Source: Lachnospiraceae bacterium (lineage in GTDB: Bacteria > Bacillota > Clostridia > Lachnospirales > Lachnospiraceae). From it: a stretch of 64,000 nucleotides of DNA. The stretch is taken from the NCBI GenBank assembly GCA_017408735.1, contig JAFQUB010000009.1, positions 62,001 through 126,000 of the forward strand, in the 5' to 3' direction. The translations under genes and the position numbers were made by a program. This document shows positions 53,744 through 63,549 of the stretch, piece after piece; the first letter of the stretch is position 1, and each line of letters begins with the position of its first letter. The notes under the pieces were generated by a model. That model was not told the origin of the DNA. It saw nothing but the letters and a program-made list of their open reading frames with translations, and did no database searches.

Positions 53744-55990
53744 TTATAGTTTCGTAGATTTTACTTTACTGTAGGAACTATAGATTTTCTTTCCCTTTAC
53801 AGTTCTGTAAGTTCTCACTTTAAAATAATATTTTTTTCCAGCCTTCAGTTTCTTTTTTGTGTATTTCACGGCAGATACCTTTTTCACTGTGGCCGTCTTT
53901 TTATATCCGCTGTTCTTTTTGCTCGACATATATATTTCATATCCGGAAGCCTTTTTCACTTTCTTCCATTGTATAACAGCATGCTTTTCCCCTTTCTTTA
54001 TGGACGTAATCACAGGGGCTTTGGTAGCTGTACCCACAGATATCGGGCTGGAATAAGCACCAAAGATTACTTCATCGTCTTTTTTCGTATACGCCCGCAC
54101 TTTTACTTTGTAATCCGCTGCCGTTGAAAGCTTTTTTAACTTGTAGGTATTCTTGGTTGTAAGTACCCTTTGCTTTTCTTTGTTTCCCTGATACAATACC
54201 ACTTCGTATCCTTTAACGGAAGACTGTTTTGTAAAACGGATGGTTACGGAATTTGCGTTAGCAGAAACTAACTTCAAACCTGACACTTTATCCACCGTAG
54301 GGAATAGTTCCTTGGTCGGCTCCGGTGTCACTACAATTTCCGATTTTTCCGTAATTTGAAACGTAAATTCATTACTTCCCAAAAATTCATAAGCACCCAA
54401 TCCTGTTACAATAGCTTTTGCCTCTCCAACCTTATCATTATCCAAATAGTTTATCTGATAATTTTCTTCCTGTGCCACTTCTCTACGGCCTTTTATGATA
54501 TGAAATGTAAGTTCTGCTTCTGTGCCATCATCTTCCACTTCATATGTATCCGCATATATTTTCACAATTGGAAAATATACATTATATGGGCTTCCTGATA
54601 TGTATGTTCCAGTCCCTGATATTTTGTATACAGACTGGCTGTTATTGATTGCAGCTAAAAACTCATCTCCATATTCGGTCACACACTCTTTAAAGGATTC
54701 TCTTGTGATAAGAGAATCAAATGCAAACTGCAATAAATAATCACCTCTGTCTGCTGCTTTTTTTAATGCATTGGTCATAAAATCCACAAAAGCTGTTTCA
54801 CCGGACACTTTTTCCGGTGTAACATAAAGCCCATAATAATGATAATAATTACAAGTGTCTGCATTGGTTTCCGGCACTTCATACATTCCTTTAAATACGG
54901 TTGGCATGTATACATGATTTCCAAAAAAGTCACTACTACAATTATAAAAACGGTAAATTATTCCATCATGATGTGGAACCTTATTGTCGGGGTCATTCCA
55001 CGTAATATCTATATTGTACCAGATACCATCCAAACAAACCAGATTCCACGCATGTCCACCGCCGTTTCCATACCCAACCGCATAAATGGTATCAATTCCC
55101 GCATATGTCATCAACATATGAAAACCTTTGGCATACCCCTCGCAGACCACTCCCCGCTGCTGGAACAGCCCCACAATGCTGTGAGCATAAGCAGCACTTT
55201 GAGGAGTACGGGTTCCCGGAATATATTCATAATCCACAGCCTCTAAAATCATATCGTGAATTAATAATTCCATTTCCATATCATCTGCTCCTTCAGCTTT
55301 TGCCTGATCTATGGCAACTAAATATGGCTGAATCCCCGCTTCAATATTATTTTGCGCCTCTTTACGTGCTTCTACTTCTGCATAATCTGCTTCTACCTTA
55401 GGATAAATTTTAGTTACTATATTTTCACTGTTGTAGCCATATCCAAAACTTCCGCTAAACCAGAACAACTCAGGACAGTCTGCCTCTATTGCAAAAATCA
55501 CCTTCTGCACCTGACTCACCGTCAATCCATACTCACTGACCAAAAACTCTGCCCAAATATAATATTCACTGACTACATTTCCGGAAGAGTCTTTGCTTTG
55601 TTTCAAAACTGCCTCCGGTTGCTGTTCATGAAACTGGTATGCTTTCGTTTTTATTTCCGCATAACAGGACTGTTCCTGTGATGTAGTTAATGTACTATAA
55701 CCATAATTTGAAACAAACGAAGTATTTACCTGCGGAACTGCATAACTTTCCACGCCCTGTATTTCTTGAAAGTTCTCATGAATTTCCTGTGCTTCTTCTT
55801 CTGAAACAGGTATTGCCTCATCCGGCAACACACCGCCTTGAGGTTCTTTAAATTCCTCTTGAATCACCACATTTTCATTTGCTTCTACGCTGCTTTTTTC
55901 TGCGAAGACGTGTATTTTCGGCCAAGTACTGACAATACAGGCAAACGCTAATATTACACTTAAAAATTTTGTTACCTTTTTTTTCTTCAT
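53744..55990 (-). CDS. Secreted transglutaminase-like protein with fibronectin type III repeats
   Basis: The 748-aa product has a signal peptide (MKKKKVTKFLSVILAFACIVS, cleavage near 30), a long spacer, and a transglutaminase-like catalytic domain with Cys283 (VVCEGYAKG), His313 (GGHAWN) and Asp328 (NIDITWND). Two fibronectin type III domains follow (about 565-650 and 655-748). The Lys-rich C-terminus without LPxTG suggests charge binding to the cell wall. It may crosslink or cleave wall or surface proteins. Confidence 0.93.
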   Translation of the reverse strand: MKKKKVTKFLSVILAFACIVSTWPKIHVFAEKSSVEANENVVIQEEFKEPQGGVLPDEAIPVSEEEAQEIHENFQEIQGVESYAVPQVNTSFVSNYGYSTLTTSQEQSCYAEIKTKAYQFHEQQPEAVLKQSKDSSGNVVSEYYIWAEFLVSEYGLTVSQVQKVIFAIEADCPELFWFSGSFGYGYNSENIVTKIYPKVEADYAEVEARKEAQNNIEAGIQPYLVAIDQAKAEGADDMEMELLIHDMILEAVDYEYIPGTRTPQSAAYAHSIVGLFQQRGVVCEGYAKGFHMLMTYAGIDTIYAVGYGNGGGHAWNLVCLDGIWYNIDITWNDPDNKVPHHDGIIYRFYNCSSDFFGNHVYMPTVFKGMYEVPETNADTCNYYHYYGLYVTPEKVSGETAFVDFMTNALKKAADRGDYLLQFAFDSLITRESFKECVTEYGDEFLAAINNSQSVYKISGTGTYISGSPYNVYFPIVKIYADTYEVEDDGTEAELTFHIIKGRREVAQEENYQINYLDNDKVGEAKAIVTGLGAYEFLGSNEFTFQITEKSEIVVTPEPTKELFPTVDKVSGLKLVSANANSVTIRFTKQSSVKGYEVVLYQGNKEKQRVLTTKNTYKLKKLSTAADYKVKVRAYTKKDDEVIFGAYSSPISVGTATKAPVITSIKKGEKHAVIQWKKVKKASGYEIYMSSKKNSGYKKTATVKKVSAVKYTKKKLKAGKKYYFKVRTYRTVKGKKIYSSYSKVKSTKL

Positions 55991-56003
55991 ATGCCTCTCT
56001 CCT

Positions 56004-57350
56004 TCATCTCCTCTTTATCAATTTGAAAAAGTAAAACAAAAACGGCAGACAGCAAAGTGCTGTCACAATATCTGCCACGGGCTGGGCAAGTTCAATTCCC
56101 CTTACCCCAAACATTCGCGGTAATAGATAAATTGCAGGAAGAAAGAAAATCCCCTGACGGCAAGATGCCATAAAGGTGGAGCTAAAAGGTCTTCCCATTG
56201 CCTGATACGTCATATTGCACAACACAGTAATGGTAATTAGCGGCAATGCAAAACACTGATAACGCAATGCATCTGTTCCAATCGCCACTGCTTCCCTGTC
56301 TTGTCCAAGAAACCAGTTTATCATATCTTCTGCAAATAGATAGGTACCCACACCTAATATGCTCATTCCAATGGTTCCCACCCAGAAAGTAAATACAAAT
56401 GCTTTCTTTACTCTCCGCTTTTTTTCTGCTCCGTAATTATATCCCACTACAGGATTATACCCTTGTACAAACCCAATGGCAATGGAAAACAAGAACAAAA
56501 ATATTCTATTTACAATGGACATTCCCGCTACCACTGCATCGGAATATTCTGCCGCCTCCTGGTTCACCAGCACGGTCGCCACACTGGCAAGACCCTGCCT
56601 GAAAAATGACGGAATACCATTTTTTAATATTTCTATATACGTTTTCGGCCGTTTTGCCAGTTTGCCCAAGGAAAAAGCAATCGTTGTTTTCTTGGCTAAA
56701 AACCAGTACAACAATATGCCACAGCTTATTCCCTGTCCCACTGCCGTGGAAATTCCTGCTCCTGCAATTCCTAAGGAACATCCAAAAATCAGCACAGGAG
56801 CTAAGAATACATTCAGCACACCGCCAGATAAAATACCAATCATGGCAAGTTTTGCCTTTCCCTCTGCCCGTAACAGATTGTTCAATACAAAGGAAGTGCA
56901 CATAAACGGGGAGGCAATAAAAATATAAGTGCTATACGTGATTGCATATGGTAAAATCGTGGGCGTAGAGCCAAGCAATTTCATCAGCGGTGCTTTCCAC
57001 CAGAGTCCCGCAATCATAAAAACAACCCCAAACACCACTGACATTACAATGGCGCTCACCGCATATTCGTCTGCCTGCTCCTGTTTTTCTTCCCCAAGAA
57101 AAATGGAAACCTGACTTGCGCCACCCATTCCAATAGTAAATCCCACTGCCTGAAGCATTGCCATAACAGCCAATACCACACCAATCGCTCCGGATGCACT
57201 AGTTCCGATTTTTGACACAAAATAAGTGTCTGCTATATTATAAATAGATGTTACCAGCATACTTAGAATGGTAGGAGCGGACAGTGACAAAATCAACTTC
57301 GCTACCGGCTCCCGGGTCATCCTAACATACTGTTCATTATGCTCTGTCAA
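56004..57350 (-). CDS. MATE-family efflux transporter (second)
   Basis: The 448-aa protein has twelve hydrophobic segments with LSLSAPTILSMLVTSIYNIADTYFVSKIG and the second-half repeat. It appears to start at TTG, preceded by GGAGG ten bases upstream. Substrate unknown. It is 14 bp upstream of the transglutaminase-like gene. Confidence 0.92.
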   Translation of the reverse strand: MTEHNEQYVRMTREPVAKLILSLSAPTILSMLVTSIYNIADTYFVSKIGTSASGAIGVVLAVMAMLQAVGFTIGMGGASQVSIFLGEEKQEQADEYAVSAIVMSVVFGVVFMIAGLWWKAPLMKLLGSTPTILPYAITYSTYIFIASPFMCTSFVLNNLLRAEGKAKLAMIGILSGGVLNVFLAPVLIFGCSLGIAGAGISTAVGQGISCGILLYWFLAKKTTIAFSLGKLAKRPKTYIEILKNGIPSFFRQGLASVATVLVNQEAAEYSDAVVAGMSIVNRIFLFLFSIAIGFVQGYNPVVGYNYGAEKKRRVKKAFVFTFWVGTIGMSILGVGTYLFAEDMINWFLGQDREAVAIGTDALRYQCFALPLITITVLCNMTYQAMGRPFSSTFMASCRQGIFFLPAIYLLPRMFGVRGIELAQPVADIVTALCCLPFLFYFFKLIKRR

Positions 57351-57421
57351 CTTTTATAAACCTCCTATAGCACAATTTCATCTATTATATTTTTAGCGTT
57401 TTTTCTTATATTAAACTGGAA

Positions 57422-57856
57422 TTAAATAGAATAATGATCCGACATATCTGCACCCCAATGCAATAAATCTTCCAATGTAATGTTATCTACCACATCTTTC
57501 ACCGCCTGATCTATTTTTTCCCACACTTTCAATGTAACACATTGGTCTTTTCTGGGACATGTATTTTCTTCAAATTCCAGACATTCTACCGGTGCCAGAC
57601 TTCCTTCGGTCAATCTTAAAATCATTCCTACGGTATAGTCTTTTGGTGATTTCATCAATTTATAGCCGCCTTGTGGTCCTCGAACGCTTTTTACATAACC
57701 GGCCTTATTCAATACGGCTATAATCTGTTCTAAGTATTTATCTGATATGTTCTGTTTTGCTGAAACTTCCTTTATCGGCACTGGCTTGTTTTCCTGATTT
57801 TTTGCCAGCTCTAGCATCATTCTAAGAGCATATCTTCCTTTGGTTGAAATTTTCAT
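57422..57856 (-). CDS. Rrf2-family transcriptional regulator
   Basis: The 144-aa protein has the Rrf2 winged helix (MKISTKGRYALRMMLELAK and ISDKYLEQIIAVLNKAGYVKSVRGPQGGYKL) and a three-Cys region (VECLEFEENTCPRKDQCVTL) of the kind that binds an Fe-S cluster in IscR/NsrR-like members. The ATG at 57856 is preferred over an upstream TTG. It may sense iron-sulfur or redox/NO status. Confidence 0.94.
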   Translation of the reverse strand: MKISTKGRYALRMMLELAKNQENKPVPIKEVSAKQNISDKYLEQIIAVLNKAGYVKSVRGPQGGYKLMKSPKDYTVGMILRLTEGSLAPVECLEFEENTCPRKDQCVTLKVWEKIDQAVKDVVDNITLEDLLHWGADMSDHYSI

Positions 57857-57897
57857 ATATATTACCAATCCTTCCCAATATTACTTTTAATAATCCA

Positions 57898-58563
57898 CTA
57901 TTTTTTCTGTAGTAAATCTGTCACCTGAAACAGAGAATCTAAAATATTGCAACAAATTTCCTTCATTTCCTCGTTTGCCGGCAACATATCCGGTACCATA
58001 ATCACATCCATTCCGGCTCTGTACGCAGAACGGATTCCATTATAGGAATCTTCTATCGCATAGCACTTATTGGGAGATACATTTATCTCCTCTGCCGCTG
58101 TCAGATAAATATCCGGCTCCGGTTTGCTTTTCTTTACCATATCACCGCATATAATTTTGTCGAAATAATCTATAATGCCCGCTGCTGTAAGCTGAGATTC
58201 CACCACTACTTTTCTGGTAGAAGATGCCAAAGCAATCTTGTAATGATGTTCTTTCAAAAAAGCCAAAAGTTCTGTCACTCCCGGCTTCAATTCCAAGCCT
58301 CCGTTCGCTGCTGTTTCATGAAACAATTCTGACATTTCGCCTTTGTATTCATCATATGGAAAATCTTCTCCATAACGTTTTAAAAAACGTTCTTTTGTTT
58401 CTACAGCATTAATACCAAGGCATTCTCTACAGGCCTCTTCTACATTTTTAATTCCATACTTTTCAGCCACCACATTCCAACAGCGAAATACCAATGTTTC
58501 GGAATCAAAAATCACTCCATCCATATCAAATATCACTGCTTCTTTGTCATTTACCGCGTTCAC
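57898..58563 (-). CDS. HAD-superfamily hydrolase (beta-phosphoglucomutase/phosphatase-like)
   Basis: About 221 aa with HAD motifs I (VIFDMDGVIFDSE), II (LASSTRKV), III (KSKPEPDIY) and IV (CYAIEDSYNGIRSAYRAGM). The alpha-helical cap suggests subfamily I-A. GTG at 58563 preceded by AGGTGA is the likely start; a GTG three codons upstream is alternative. Substrate unknown. Confidence 0.93.
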   Translation of the reverse strand: MNAVNDKEAVIFDMDGVIFDSETLVFRCWNVVAEKYGIKNVEEACRECLGINAVETKERFLKRYGEDFPYDEYKGEMSELFHETAANGGLELKPGVTELLAFLKEHHYKIALASSTRKVVVESQLTAAGIIDYFDKIICGDMVKKSKPEPDIYLTAAEEINVSPNKCYAIEDSYNGIRSAYRAGMDVIMVPDMLPANEEMKEICCNILDSLFQVTDLLQKK

Positions 58564-58581
58564 TTTCTTCACCTGCCTTTA

Positions 58582-58755
58582 TTACATCTGTTTTCGCACT
58601 ACACTGTATTCGTCGCCATTTCTGTAATAAGCACACTGCTGTGTATTTCCCTGAAGAAACCGAACCATATCGTCTTCATCCAGATTAACTTCACATACAT
58701 AGCACTCATAATCTTCATCATAGCAAAAATTTGCACAATTTTCGCAAACACTCAT
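58582..58755 (-). CDS. DUF6472-type small Cys-rich protein
   Basis: The 57-aa protein (MSVCENCANFCYDEDYECYV at the N-terminus, RNGDEYSVVRKQM at the C-terminus) has four to five cysteines in a CxxC plus CxxxC plus C pattern, resembling a short zinc-binding family common in Lachnospiraceae. Start preceded by GAGGAAA. Function unknown. Confidence 0.85.
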   Translation of the reverse strand: MSVCENCANFCYDEDYECYVCEVNLDEDDMVRFLQGNTQQCAYYRNGDEYSVVRKQM

Positions 58756-58778
58756 ATTTTTTCCTCGTATCTACTTTC

Positions 58779-59021
58779 TTATCTACGTTTTGGTGGAGTT
58801 ACATCTTCAATTTTCATTTCATCTTCCAGTACATCAAATGCTTTTCCCTTTGCCCACGGACTCCCCACATCACATCTTCCGTGATGATACTGGCGTGTAG
58901 ATGTTCCCGGCGCCACATCATCGGAAACCTGAATTTTGATACGTCCATCTCCTTTTAAAGCATACTGATCTATCAAAGCAACTACATTATCAATATCTTC
59001 CTGACTTATATTCTGGTTCAT
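58779..59021 (-). CDS. Small conserved-looking hypothetical protein
   Basis: An 80-aa protein with an N-terminal helix (NISQEDIDNVVALIDQYA), a strand-rich middle (GRIKIQVSDD), a GRCD.GSP.AKG segment and an acidic C-terminal half. I recognise no family. The ATG at 59021 is preceded by AAAAGGAG. It lies 23 bp upstream of the DUF6472 gene in the same direction. Confidence 0.75.
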   Translation of the reverse strand: MNQNISQEDIDNVVALIDQYALKGDGRIKIQVSDDVAPGTSTRQYHHGRCDVGSPWAKGKAFDVLEDEMKIEDVTPPKRR

Positions 59022-59177
59022 GGTTATTCTCCTTTTCACCTTATAATTACTGTCTATTTTAACTCCTCTAACTATTACTTGCAAGAGTTAGGAGATACTT
59101 TTTCTACTCTTTTCATAGTTCTTTATCTGTGTTAAAATGAAACATATAAAATCAAACGCAACAGGAGAGGTGAGAAG

Positions 59178-60749
59178 ATGTCCATTAACTACGAAGATGA
59201 ACTTTTTAAGACAACTATGAAGGAAGTAGACGATCGAATTCGCGTTCGTCGCGGAACCGGAAATGATTTTTCAGACAATGATTCGGAGAATTTTTCTTCC
59301 GAAAAAACGGAGGTAAAACGTAGTTCTGAGGCTTCTTCCCCTTTCTCTACCGGACGCCATTCTGATAGAGAAAAACTCAATTGTACTATAGATATTGCAG
59401 AGGATGCCATGACTGCTTATCTGATGCTGTATGGAAAATCCGATGGCGATTATACTTATGAAGAAATACTACAGTATTTGAATGAAAATGGAGTTATATA
59501 TGGAATTCGGGAAAAAACCATTAAAAAGATGATTGAAGAACGGCAGTATTATGAAGAAATCATCATTGCCAGAGGAACGGCTGCTGCCAAAGGAACCGAT
59601 GGCTACTTTGAATTTCACTTCAATACCACACCGGAAACAAAACCTATCGTTCTTCCGGATGGTTCCGTAGATTATAACAAACTTGGAAAAATAGAATTGG
59701 CAGAAACCGGCCAGTTATTAGCTACTTATCATAATGCTATTCCTGCCACTGATGGAACGGACATTTTCGGAAACACAACTCCCATTGAGGTGGCAAAGGA
59801 TTTAGCACCTTTAAAGGGTAAGGGCTTTGTGATTACTCAGGAGGGAAAAGAATATTATGCCGCAACGGAAGGGAAGATTTCCTACTCCGAAAAGGATCAC
59901 CAGCTTTCTATCACACCAATTTATATTATTGAAGGGAATGTAGACAATGCCACCGGAGATATCCATTTTAACGGCGATGTGCTGGTAAAGGGAAATGTTT
60001 TTGCCAATACTACAATCCGCGCTACCGGAAATATTACCGTAAATGGTCATGTGGAAATTGCCAATTTGTACGCCGGTAAAAATGTTATTCTAAAAAACGG
60101 CATGCAGGGTTCCGGAACAGGTACTATCAATGCCAAAGGACAGGTTATGGCAAAATTTCTGGAGCAAACTGTTGTAACTGCCGGAGGCGACGTCAGTGCC
60201 AATGCCCTGTTAAACTGCAACATTGAATCCGGTGCTGAAATCATTGTTTCCGGCAACCGCGGCAGTATCATTGGCGGCTCTACAAAGGCCGTAGAAAAAA
60301 TCACTGCCTCTTCTTTAGGAAACAGAGTTGGCGTAAAAACCAAACTTATTGTGGGATTTGAGAAAGAATTTAAGGAAATTATTGCTTTGTTTGATGAGGA
60401 GCTGGCAGATGCCAAAGATAACCTTTTAGACGCAGAACGCTCCATCGCAAGACTGACCGCTCAGTTGAAAAACAAACCGGAACCGGAACTGGCGGATGCC
60501 AAAGCCAAAGCTTTTCGTGATAAAATCACTTATCAGGCAAAAGTAAAGGAAATGACCACGAAGCGTGAGGAATTAATTGATATCAGAGAACGCTCCATTG
60601 ACGGAACGGTGATTATCACCGGAATGGTGAATGCCGGAACTACGGTAATTATTAATGGTATCCGTGAAACCTTAGAATCCGAACGCAGAAATGTAAATTT
60701 CACTGCAAAGGGACGGGAAATGCGAGTATATACTAATGATATGAAATAA
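59178..60749 (+). CDS. DUF342/FapA-family protein
   Basis: A 523-aa protein. An acidic/Ser-rich N-terminus is followed by a DUF342 beta-helix: EGNVDNATGDIHFNGDVLVKGNVFANTTIRATGNITVNGHVEIANLYAGKNVILKNGMQGSG. A coiled coil (about 415-480) and a final beta segment follow (GTVIITGMVNAGTTVIINGIRETL). FapA is implicated in flagellar assembly or polar recruitment in some bacteria, but the family is broad and no flagellar genes are adjacent. GGAGAGGTGAG precedes the ATG. Confidence 0.88.
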   Translation: MSINYEDELFKTTMKEVDDRIRVRRGTGNDFSDNDSENFSSEKTEVKRSSEASSPFSTGRHSDREKLNCTIDIAEDAMTAYLMLYGKSDGDYTYEEILQYLNENGVIYGIREKTIKKMIEERQYYEEIIIARGTAAAKGTDGYFEFHFNTTPETKPIVLPDGSVDYNKLGKIELAETGQLLATYHNAIPATDGTDIFGNTTPIEVAKDLAPLKGKGFVITQEGKEYYAATEGKISYSEKDHQLSITPIYIIEGNVDNATGDIHFNGDVLVKGNVFANTTIRATGNITVNGHVEIANLYAGKNVILKNGMQGSGTGTINAKGQVMAKFLEQTVVTAGGDVSANALLNCNIESGAEIIVSGNRGSIIGGSTKAVEKITASSLGNRVGVKTKLIVGFEKEFKEIIALFDEELADAKDNLLDAERSIARLTAQLKNKPEPELADAKAKAFRDKITYQAKVKEMTTKREELIDIRERSIDGTVIITGMVNAGTTVIINGIRETLESERRNVNFTAKGREMRVYTNDMK

Positions 60750-60785
60750 TAACAGGGTTGCTTACGCAACCCTGAACTTTTTTAT

Positions 60786-62276
60786 TTATCTCTCCTCTAT
60801 TAAAGCATAAGTTGCTTCGTCATTTACGTAATAATATTTCCCAACACTTGGCACATATACCCACTGACTTGGACTAATCTCTAATTCATCCAGATGGTAT
60901 GCGTTTTGTATGGGTTTCACCCCTATTTCCGTAATTTTCTCTGCTTTCTGCTCTTTGCAGTCTATCAAGTAGCTTACGTGACCACCATCTTCTCTGCCGG
61001 AAATCACTGCGCCTTCTTTCCCCCACTCTATCTGGGATATGCTGACCGGAGCTGTGATTTTTCCAATTTCTTCCCAAGACTGATTATATAACACTACTTC
61101 TGTTGTCATAGTTTTGGGATGTCCGAACCGGTCACATTCTTTCACGTAAGAAGCGGCTACTGCAAATACCTTTTCTTCTCCCAACTCCAGTAATTTTACC
61201 TCACTGCGATAGCATTTGGAAAAATCCTTTGTTATGATATATTTTCCCTTTTTATCAGATAGATTGACAGCATAAATACCTTTCTGTGCCAACACATAAT
61301 AGCTATCTTCCGTCACACATCCGGTGGATTTTAATCCGCCATCGCCGAATAAATTTTCATAGCTTTTTCCATGACTCATATAGGTCTTTCCACCCATATA
61401 AAACCCTAAATGTAAGCCTCCAAAAACCCCCTTAAAACGCTGTGCCATATATACGTCTTCTCCCTGATAAGAAAAGGCGTCGGTAAGCATGGTTGTTGTG
61501 TCCTTCTTGATTTCTATTTCTTTTAACTCTTTCGTTTTCAAATCATATCGATACAGACGTGGAAGAAAACCCTGTGGGTCTGCACCAACCACACTACCAT
61601 ATAAGCGTTCCGTGAGATCTTCATTATCTAATCCATCAAACAAGATATACAAGACACCCTCACTTTGAATTAACTTCGGTGCACGGTTCAAATCCATTCC
61701 GCGTTCTTGTAGAAGCAATATGTCTGTGCTGTTTCCCTGTTCGTCCACACACGCTACATGGTAATTCCACAAATAAGAATTCCCCTTTACCTGCTTTCTG
61801 TAAATATAGTATGCCTCACCAGTACTTTCTCCATAAACAGGCACAATTTCACACCTATGAGCATCGGTTTCTACAATTTCCGCCCACATATCCAACAACA
61901 GATTTGCTACTTCTCTGCCTGCCCATAATAATCCCACAACACATAGAAATACACATAACATCTTCCATTTTGTATGTTTTTCCACACGTCTTGTCTGGAT
62001 ATTTGCCTGTTGCATGGTTTCATGAAGAACATTTTCCACTTCTTCTTTTGCAATCGTTTGTTCCTCGATACGTTTTCCCTGCATCAATTCCAAGGTAGTT
62101 ACGCCTAACTCCTCTGCAATTTTTTCTATCATTGTGATATCCGGTAACGTCTGTCCCCGCTCCCATTTTGAAATTGCTTTGTCCGTTAAATGTAACCTGC
62201 TTCCCAATTCCTTCTGGGTTAAATTCTTTTCTTTCCGTAAGGTACGGATAAATGTTCCAAATGCTTCCTGATTCAT
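60786..62276 (-). CDS. XRE-family HTH regulator with a membrane anchor and extracytoplasmic sensor-like domain
   Basis: The 496-aa protein has an N-terminal helix-turn-helix (FIRTLRKEKNLTQKELGSRLHLTDKAISKWERGQTLPDITMIEKIAEELG), then a membrane segment (MLCVFLCVVGLLWAGREVANLLL, about 105-130) and a long beta-rich C-terminal domain that should lie outside the membrane. The layout suggests a one-component membrane regulator. The signal is unknown. Confidence 0.9.
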   Translation of the reverse strand: MNQEAFGTFIRTLRKEKNLTQKELGSRLHLTDKAISKWERGQTLPDITMIEKIAEELGVTTLELMQGKRIEEQTIAKEEVENVLHETMQQANIQTRRVEKHTKWKMLCVFLCVVGLLWAGREVANLLLDMWAEIVETDAHRCEIVPVYGESTGEAYYIYRKQVKGNSYLWNYHVACVDEQGNSTDILLLQERGMDLNRAPKLIQSEGVLYILFDGLDNEDLTERLYGSVVGADPQGFLPRLYRYDLKTKELKEIEIKKDTTTMLTDAFSYQGEDVYMAQRFKGVFGGLHLGFYMGGKTYMSHGKSYENLFGDGGLKSTGCVTEDSYYVLAQKGIYAVNLSDKKGKYIITKDFSKCYRSEVKLLELGEEKVFAVAASYVKECDRFGHPKTMTTEVVLYNQSWEEIGKITAPVSISQIEWGKEGAVISGREDGGHVSYLIDCKEQKAEKITEIGVKPIQNAYHLDELEISPSQWVYVPSVGKYYYVNDEATYALIEER

Positions 62277-62380
62277 ATGTATTCTCCTCCCATCTTTTCC
62301 TCAAAAGTATAGCTAAAACCTTATATTTTGTCACTCTCCGGGCAGGAGAATCCCCGTAAAATCAGCATTTTCAGATTTTT

Positions 62381-63529
62381 TTAATTCCAAATGCAGTAAA
62401 GAAGATTTTCTAACGAATATTCCTCCTGGTAACCTATCATAACTTCCATCTCCTCTAAATTCGGGTCAGAATGTTCCATTTCACGAGCAAACCGATGCAC
62501 CAAATCCACTTGTCCACCAAAGTCCATTTTCTTACCATTGCTTATCCACAAAGCAATATCCATTTCCTGAATTAACAGTGTATTTACCACTGCGAATCGC
62601 ACCTTGTCATAAGCATTTTCATCATATACTGCACCGCCGAAATATCCAAACAGGAAATACACCAGTATCTGGGTATATTGATATTCCTGTGCTTTATAAT
62701 AGTTTCGAAACTCCTGTCTGCTTTTCTGATAAGCTTCTTCGCCCTCTTTGTATAAAAGCTCCTCATATGCTTTCAGACGCTTCGTCCAGTTTTCATCTAA
62801 TACTTCTAATTCATATAAATTTTTATAAATCTGTTTCTTTGCTTCATAGCTTTCTACCGGGCAGCCGGAGTATTCTGCAAACTTCTTTTCAGCTTGTCTT
62901 TGGAAGTTTTCTTGTCTGTAGCGTTCCAACAAATCATCAATTTCATAAAGCTTTCCTTTGGAAATTCTTGTCTGAATATCGTGACTCACTGCAACCAGAA
63001 AGGACATTCGATATTCTAAAGACATTTGGGCATTCTGTACCACTTCCATCAAAAAATCACGAATTTCCTGTAATTTGGTAAACAGGAAAAAATTAAATTC
63101 TTCGTATTCTTCCTCTTTTGTTTCCTGAAAGGAGGTGAGAAACTTCGTTTTTTTCTTGCGTCCCAAGATAATCCTTGCCACCTCCGGACAAGATAAAGAT
63201 AAGGATACTTCCCGTAAATTTTCAAATTCTTCTATATGTCTTGGATATCTTTTACAGGTTTTGCAAAGCATATCCTTTCCCACTTCACTGTAAATATCAC
63301 ATAGATTTTGCTCATTTAAAAAAGCACAGCATTTGTCTGTCTGTTCAAAGGATTGCTCCTTCCAGTTAATCGAATTATGCAAGCGGTTTCCAAAGCTTCC
63401 TTTGCAATTTCTATATTTTTCTAGCGTTTTATCATCGATGGCAATGCCCCAGCCAGCGCAACAGGTATTTTCACATTTCTCAGCAATACATTGAAACTTT
63501 TTATAATACTCAGGGTAAGTGTATTCCAT
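62381..63529 (-). CDS. FliB-like flagellin lysine-N-methylase family protein
   Basis: The 382-aa protein has an N-terminal Cys cluster FQCIAEKCENTCCAGWGIAID (Cys14, 19, 23, 24), then CCAFLNEQNLCDIYSEVGKDMLCKTCKRYPRH, typical of FliB, where the cysteines bind an Fe-S or metal cluster. The ATG at 63529 follows GGAG. FliB methylates flagellin lysines, but homologs occur in non-motile Lachnospiraceae, so the substrate here may differ. Confidence 0.88.
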   Translation of the reverse strand: MEYTYPEYYKKFQCIAEKCENTCCAGWGIAIDDKTLEKYRNCKGSFGNRLHNSINWKEQSFEQTDKCCAFLNEQNLCDIYSEVGKDMLCKTCKRYPRHIEEFENLREVSLSLSCPEVARIILGRKKKTKFLTSFQETKEEEYEEFNFFLFTKLQEIRDFLMEVVQNAQMSLEYRMSFLVAVSHDIQTRISKGKLYEIDDLLERYRQENFQRQAEKKFAEYSGCPVESYEAKKQIYKNLYELEVLDENWTKRLKAYEELLYKEGEEAYQKSRQEFRNYYKAQEYQYTQILVYFLFGYFGGAVYDENAYDKVRFAVVNTLLIQEMDIALWISNGKKMDFGGQVDLVHRFAREMEHSDPNLEEMEVMIGYQEEYSLENLLYCIWN

Positions 63530-63549
63530 AATTTTCTCCTTATCCAACC